Notes under the pieces: model-generated
Seen by the model: the letters and a program-made list of their open reading frames with translations, nothing else
The model's database searches: none
What the model was told of the DNA's origin: nothing
Program-made: the position numbers and the translations under genes
NCBI GenBank assembly: GCA_937920005.1
Contig: CALETF010000170.1
Span: forward strand, 1-6,929
Length of the DNA stretch: 6,929 nt
Origin: an uncultured Candidatus Altimarinota bacterium
Lineage (GTDB): Bacteria > Patescibacteriota > Gracilibacteria > BD1-5 > JAGOOR01
Reading direction: 5' to 3'
Shown here: positions 4,683 through 6,929 of the stretch, piece after piece
How positions within the stretch are numbered: position 1 is the stretch's first letter
Layout: each line of letters starts with the position of its first letter

Positions 4683-5942
4683 ATGTCTACACTCGAAACA
4701 CTCAAACAAGCGATATTCACTGGCGAAGACCCAGCGAAGATATGTGATCTCATGATCGTCGTGGCTATCGAAGCGCATGCATCAGATATACATCTCGAAC
4801 CTCTCAATGAAAAGGTCCGCCTCCGTTATCGTACTGATGGTGTACTCACTGAGATTCTCGAATACCCAGCCACCAACCATCCTCAGATTGTTGCTCGTTA
4901 TAAGATCTTGGGCAATCTCAAAATGGATGAAACGCGTAAACCTCAGGACGGTCGTATCTCTCATGAAGTTGGTGACAAAGCATTTGATCTGCGTCTCTCA
5001 ACTCTCCCAACTGTTCATGGAGAAAAGATAGTGATGCGTATCGTTGATAAAACAAAGAAAATTCCTGATCTTGAGAAGCTCGGTCTCGAAGGACAAAATG
5101 GTATTATCATCAATCGAGCCATAGAACAGCCAAATGGTATTATCTTGAACTCAGGTCCAACTGGTTCTGGTAAATCAACTACTCTCTATGCCATCATGAA
5201 GAAATTGAATCAACCAAAAGTGAATATCATGACTTTTGAAGATCCAGTAGAAATCGTCGTCGATGGTCTCAATCAGAGTCAAGTTTTCCCAGACATCGGA
5301 TATACCTTTGCAACTGGTCTCCGTACTGCACTTCGTCAAGACCCAGATATCATGATGGTGGGTGAAATCCGAGACCAAGAAACAGCTGATATCGCTATTG
5401 AAGCGTCACTCACAGGTCACCTCGTTCTCTCCACTATCCATACCAATTCTGCCGCTGAAACACTCACTCGTCTCATCAATCTCGGTATCAAAACATTTCT
5501 CCTCCCAGCAACTATCAATGCTATTATCGCTCAGCGTCTCGTACGACGTATCAATAAAGATAAGGCAAAACGAGTCCCTTTCTCAGAGCTCGATATCAAC
5601 CTCCAGCAACGAGTCAAAAACGTCATCGCAACAACACCAAAAGAAGAGATAAAAATGCGTCTGTCTGATGAAATCATGCGCGATCCCGGATTCCTCGTTC
5701 CTGATCTCACAAAAGTATCAAATCCTGACCAAGCCTATGAAGGTCGAATAGCGCTCTACGAAGTCATGGAGATAACAGGCGGTATCAAAGATATGATTAT
5801 GCGAGAAGCTCCTGCTCGTGACATATTTAGTGCGGCTGTCCGTGATGGCATGATCTCGCTCGAACAAGATGGTATCATACGTGCTCTTCAGGGCGTTACG
5901 ACACTCGAAGAAGTCTATGGCGCAGTCCGACAAGAAGTATAA
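4683..5942 (+). CDS. pilB: PilB/GspE-family pilus assembly ATPase, short form
   Basis: This 419-residue cytoplasmic hexameric ATPase powers pilus (or type II secretion-like) assembly by driving the PilC platform. Residues 30-125 form the N2 domain (HASDIHLEP, RYRTDGVL, PQDGRI, LRLSTLPTVHGEKIVMRI). The ATPase core has Walker A GPTGSGKST (158-166), the Asp box TFEDPVE (184-190), Walker B MMVGEIRD (224-231, Glu228) and the His box GHLVLSTIHTN (245-255). The AQRLVRR signature is at 283-289. Most PilB proteins have about 560 residues; this one lacks the N-terminal MshEN/T2SSE_N domain. The zinc-binding CxxC pair that normally follows the QRLxRR motif is also missing: residues 290-345 contain no cysteine. 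GspE/PilB is preferred over the retraction ATPase PilT because of the assembly-gene context and RYRTDG/TLPTVHGEK motifs. No TGA codon is used. The stop is TAA. Confidence 0.93.
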   Translation: MSTLETLKQAIFTGEDPAKICDLMIVVAIEAHASDIHLEPLNEKVRLRYRTDGVLTEILEYPATNHPQIVARYKILGNLKMDETRKPQDGRISHEVGDKAFDLRLSTLPTVHGEKIVMRIVDKTKKIPDLEKLGLEGQNGIIINRAIEQPNGIILNSGPTGSGKSTTLYAIMKKLNQPKVNIMTFEDPVEIVVDGLNQSQVFPDIGYTFATGLRTALRQDPDIMMVGEIRDQETADIAIEASLTGHLVLSTIHTNSAAETLTRLINLGIKTFLLPATINAIIAQRLVRRINKDKAKRVPFSELDINLQQRVKNVIATTPKEEIKMRLSDEIMRDPGFLVPDLTKVSNPDQAYEGRIALYEVMEITGGIKDMIMREAPARDIFSAAVRDGMISLEQDGIIRALQGVTTLEEVYGAVRQEV

Positions 5943-5951
5943 TTTTTCATC

Positions 5952-6887
5952 ATGAGCAACAATTCCATCATCATCCTCTCTGAAAAATTTGAAACACCAA
6001 AAACCCTCCAACAAAAATCATGGTGGGAAACCATCAATGATGCCCTTCTTGCAAATCAAAAAGTACGTCTCAAGGATAAAGTGACTTTTTATCGTCTTCT
6101 TGCGACGATGGTCAATGCAGGACTCACTGTATTACAGGCTATCAAAGTTCTTCATGAAGAACAAAAAAATCCTGTTATGAAAAAAGTACAGGAATCCATG
6201 ATCAAGGATATTCAATCAGGCCACAGTCTGTCTGCCACACTCAAACTCTTCCCAAAGAGCTTTTCGGATTCAGAAATTGCCATGATAGAGTCTGGTGAAA
6301 AAACTGGTAAACTCAACGTCGCACTTCTCCAGCTCGCGACACAAATAGAGAAACTCTCGTCTCTCTCAAAGAAATTGATTGGCGCACTCATCTATCCAGC
6401 ACTCATCATCGTCGTGATGATCGGTGTTATATTCGTCCTGATGTGGCAGGTTGTTCCGAAATTAATAGGTATTTTTGCAGACTTTGGTGGACTACCTCCT
6501 GCGACTCAAACCCTCGTCAATGCGAGTGAATTTGTACAGAGTTATTGGTATCTCTTTATCATCAGTCCTTTTGTTGCTTTCTCAGCTCTCGGAGCTTGGA
6601 GACGAACAGAACACGGTCTCTATATCACCGACAGAATCCTCCTCAAAATACCAGGCGTAGGACAATTACTCCAAAAAATTATTATCTCTCGTTTTTCACG
6701 CCTCCTCGCGAGTCTCATGAGTAGTGGTGTCTCTATTGTCGAGGCACTTCGAATCATCTCAGGTGCCCTCGGAAATGAAGTATACCGACAGCGAATTCTC
6801 CTCTTACGAGATGATGTGACTCGTGGTGTCACCATGGGAACTTCACTGGAAAACGATCCCCTCTTCCCTGATATGGTGACACAGATG
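5952..6887 (+). CDS. pilC: PilC/GspF-family pilus inner-membrane platform protein, 3' end missing
   Basis: The first 312 residues of a polytopic inner-membrane protein that the PilB ATPase acts on to insert pilin subunits. The first T2SSF domain (about 42-165) has FYRLLATMVNAGLTVLQAI and the IESGEKTGKL motif (112-121, the family's E-GE-SG-L). Transmembrane helices lie at about 145-168 and 198-216. The family's LPPATQ stretch is at 181-186. The second T2SSF repeat begins near 245 (SRFSRLLASLMSSGVSIVEAL). It starts 9 bases after pilB. Full-length members have about 400 residues, so roughly 85-90 are lost. The reading frame stays open to the window end, but the codons after Met312 come from adapter sequence and give the peptide RSEEHTSELQS. 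They must be removed. Confidence 0.93.
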
Positions 6888-6929
6888 AGATCGGAAGAGC
6901 ACACGTCTGAACTCCAGTCACTAGCTTGT
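6888..6929 (+). other. Illumina TruSeq adapter contamination at the contig end
   Basis: From 6888 the sequence is the TruSeq read-1 3' adapter: AGATCGGAAGAGC (6888-6900), ACACGTCTGAACTCCAGTCAC (6901-6921), then the six-base barcode TAGCTT (6922-6927) and GT. The first A may be genomic or from A-tailing. The barcode matches TruSeq index 10 as I remember it. This DNA is not biological. Confidence 0.97.

Noticed and set aside
5938..5943. TATAAT overlapping the pilB stop codon as a pilC promoter
   Set aside because: No -35-like sequence lies at the right distance, and pilC is 9 bases from pilB in an evident operon, so I treat it as chance.

Overview
The window reads as part of a genome from the candidate phyla radiation (CPR) that uses genetic code 25, in which TGA means glycine, as known for Absconditabacteria (SR1) and Gracilibacteria (BD1-5). 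Four of the seven protein genes are broken by in-frame TGA under the standard code. Each becomes one continuous, sensible protein when TGA is read as Gly. There are nine such codons, and every gene whose end is visible stops with TAA or TAG. One gene (574-819) is invisible without recoding, and one NifU/SufU-like gene (2023-2424) is cut in two.

Layout. 1-530 is a tRNA cluster on the + strand: a truncated tRNA-Arg(GCG), tRNA-Thr(TGT) and tRNA-Tyr(GTA). The 3' tails of tRNA-Arg and tRNA-Tyr are each duplicated a short way downstream. Between each pair of tail copies lies a small structured element. The two elements share a hairpin core whose stem differs at three base pairs, all compensated. 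574-819 is a small two-helix membrane protein. Its end overlaps the convergent fatty acid desaturase (806-1945, - strand). Upstream of that, also on the - strand, is a NifU/SufU-like protein that has lost most metal-ligand cysteines. A divergent intergenic region (2425-2526) then leads into a compact + strand operon: two single-helix membrane proteins, a PilB/GspE-type ATPase and a PilC/GspF-type membrane platform protein. This is an inner-membrane type IV pilus assembly module.

The two membrane proteins before the ATPase sit where PilN/PilO-like alignment proteins are often found, but I cannot identify them by sequence. The ATPase would power pilus assembly through PilC. The desaturase would change the double-bond content of lipid acyl chains, which a CPR cell may obtain from a partner.

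No start codon in the window has a well-spaced Shine-Dalgarno sequence. Four genes have promoter-like boxes ending 5-6 bases before the ATG, which suggests leaderless mRNAs. The last 42 bases are Illumina TruSeq adapter sequence, so the contig end is artificial and the PilC gene is cut there.
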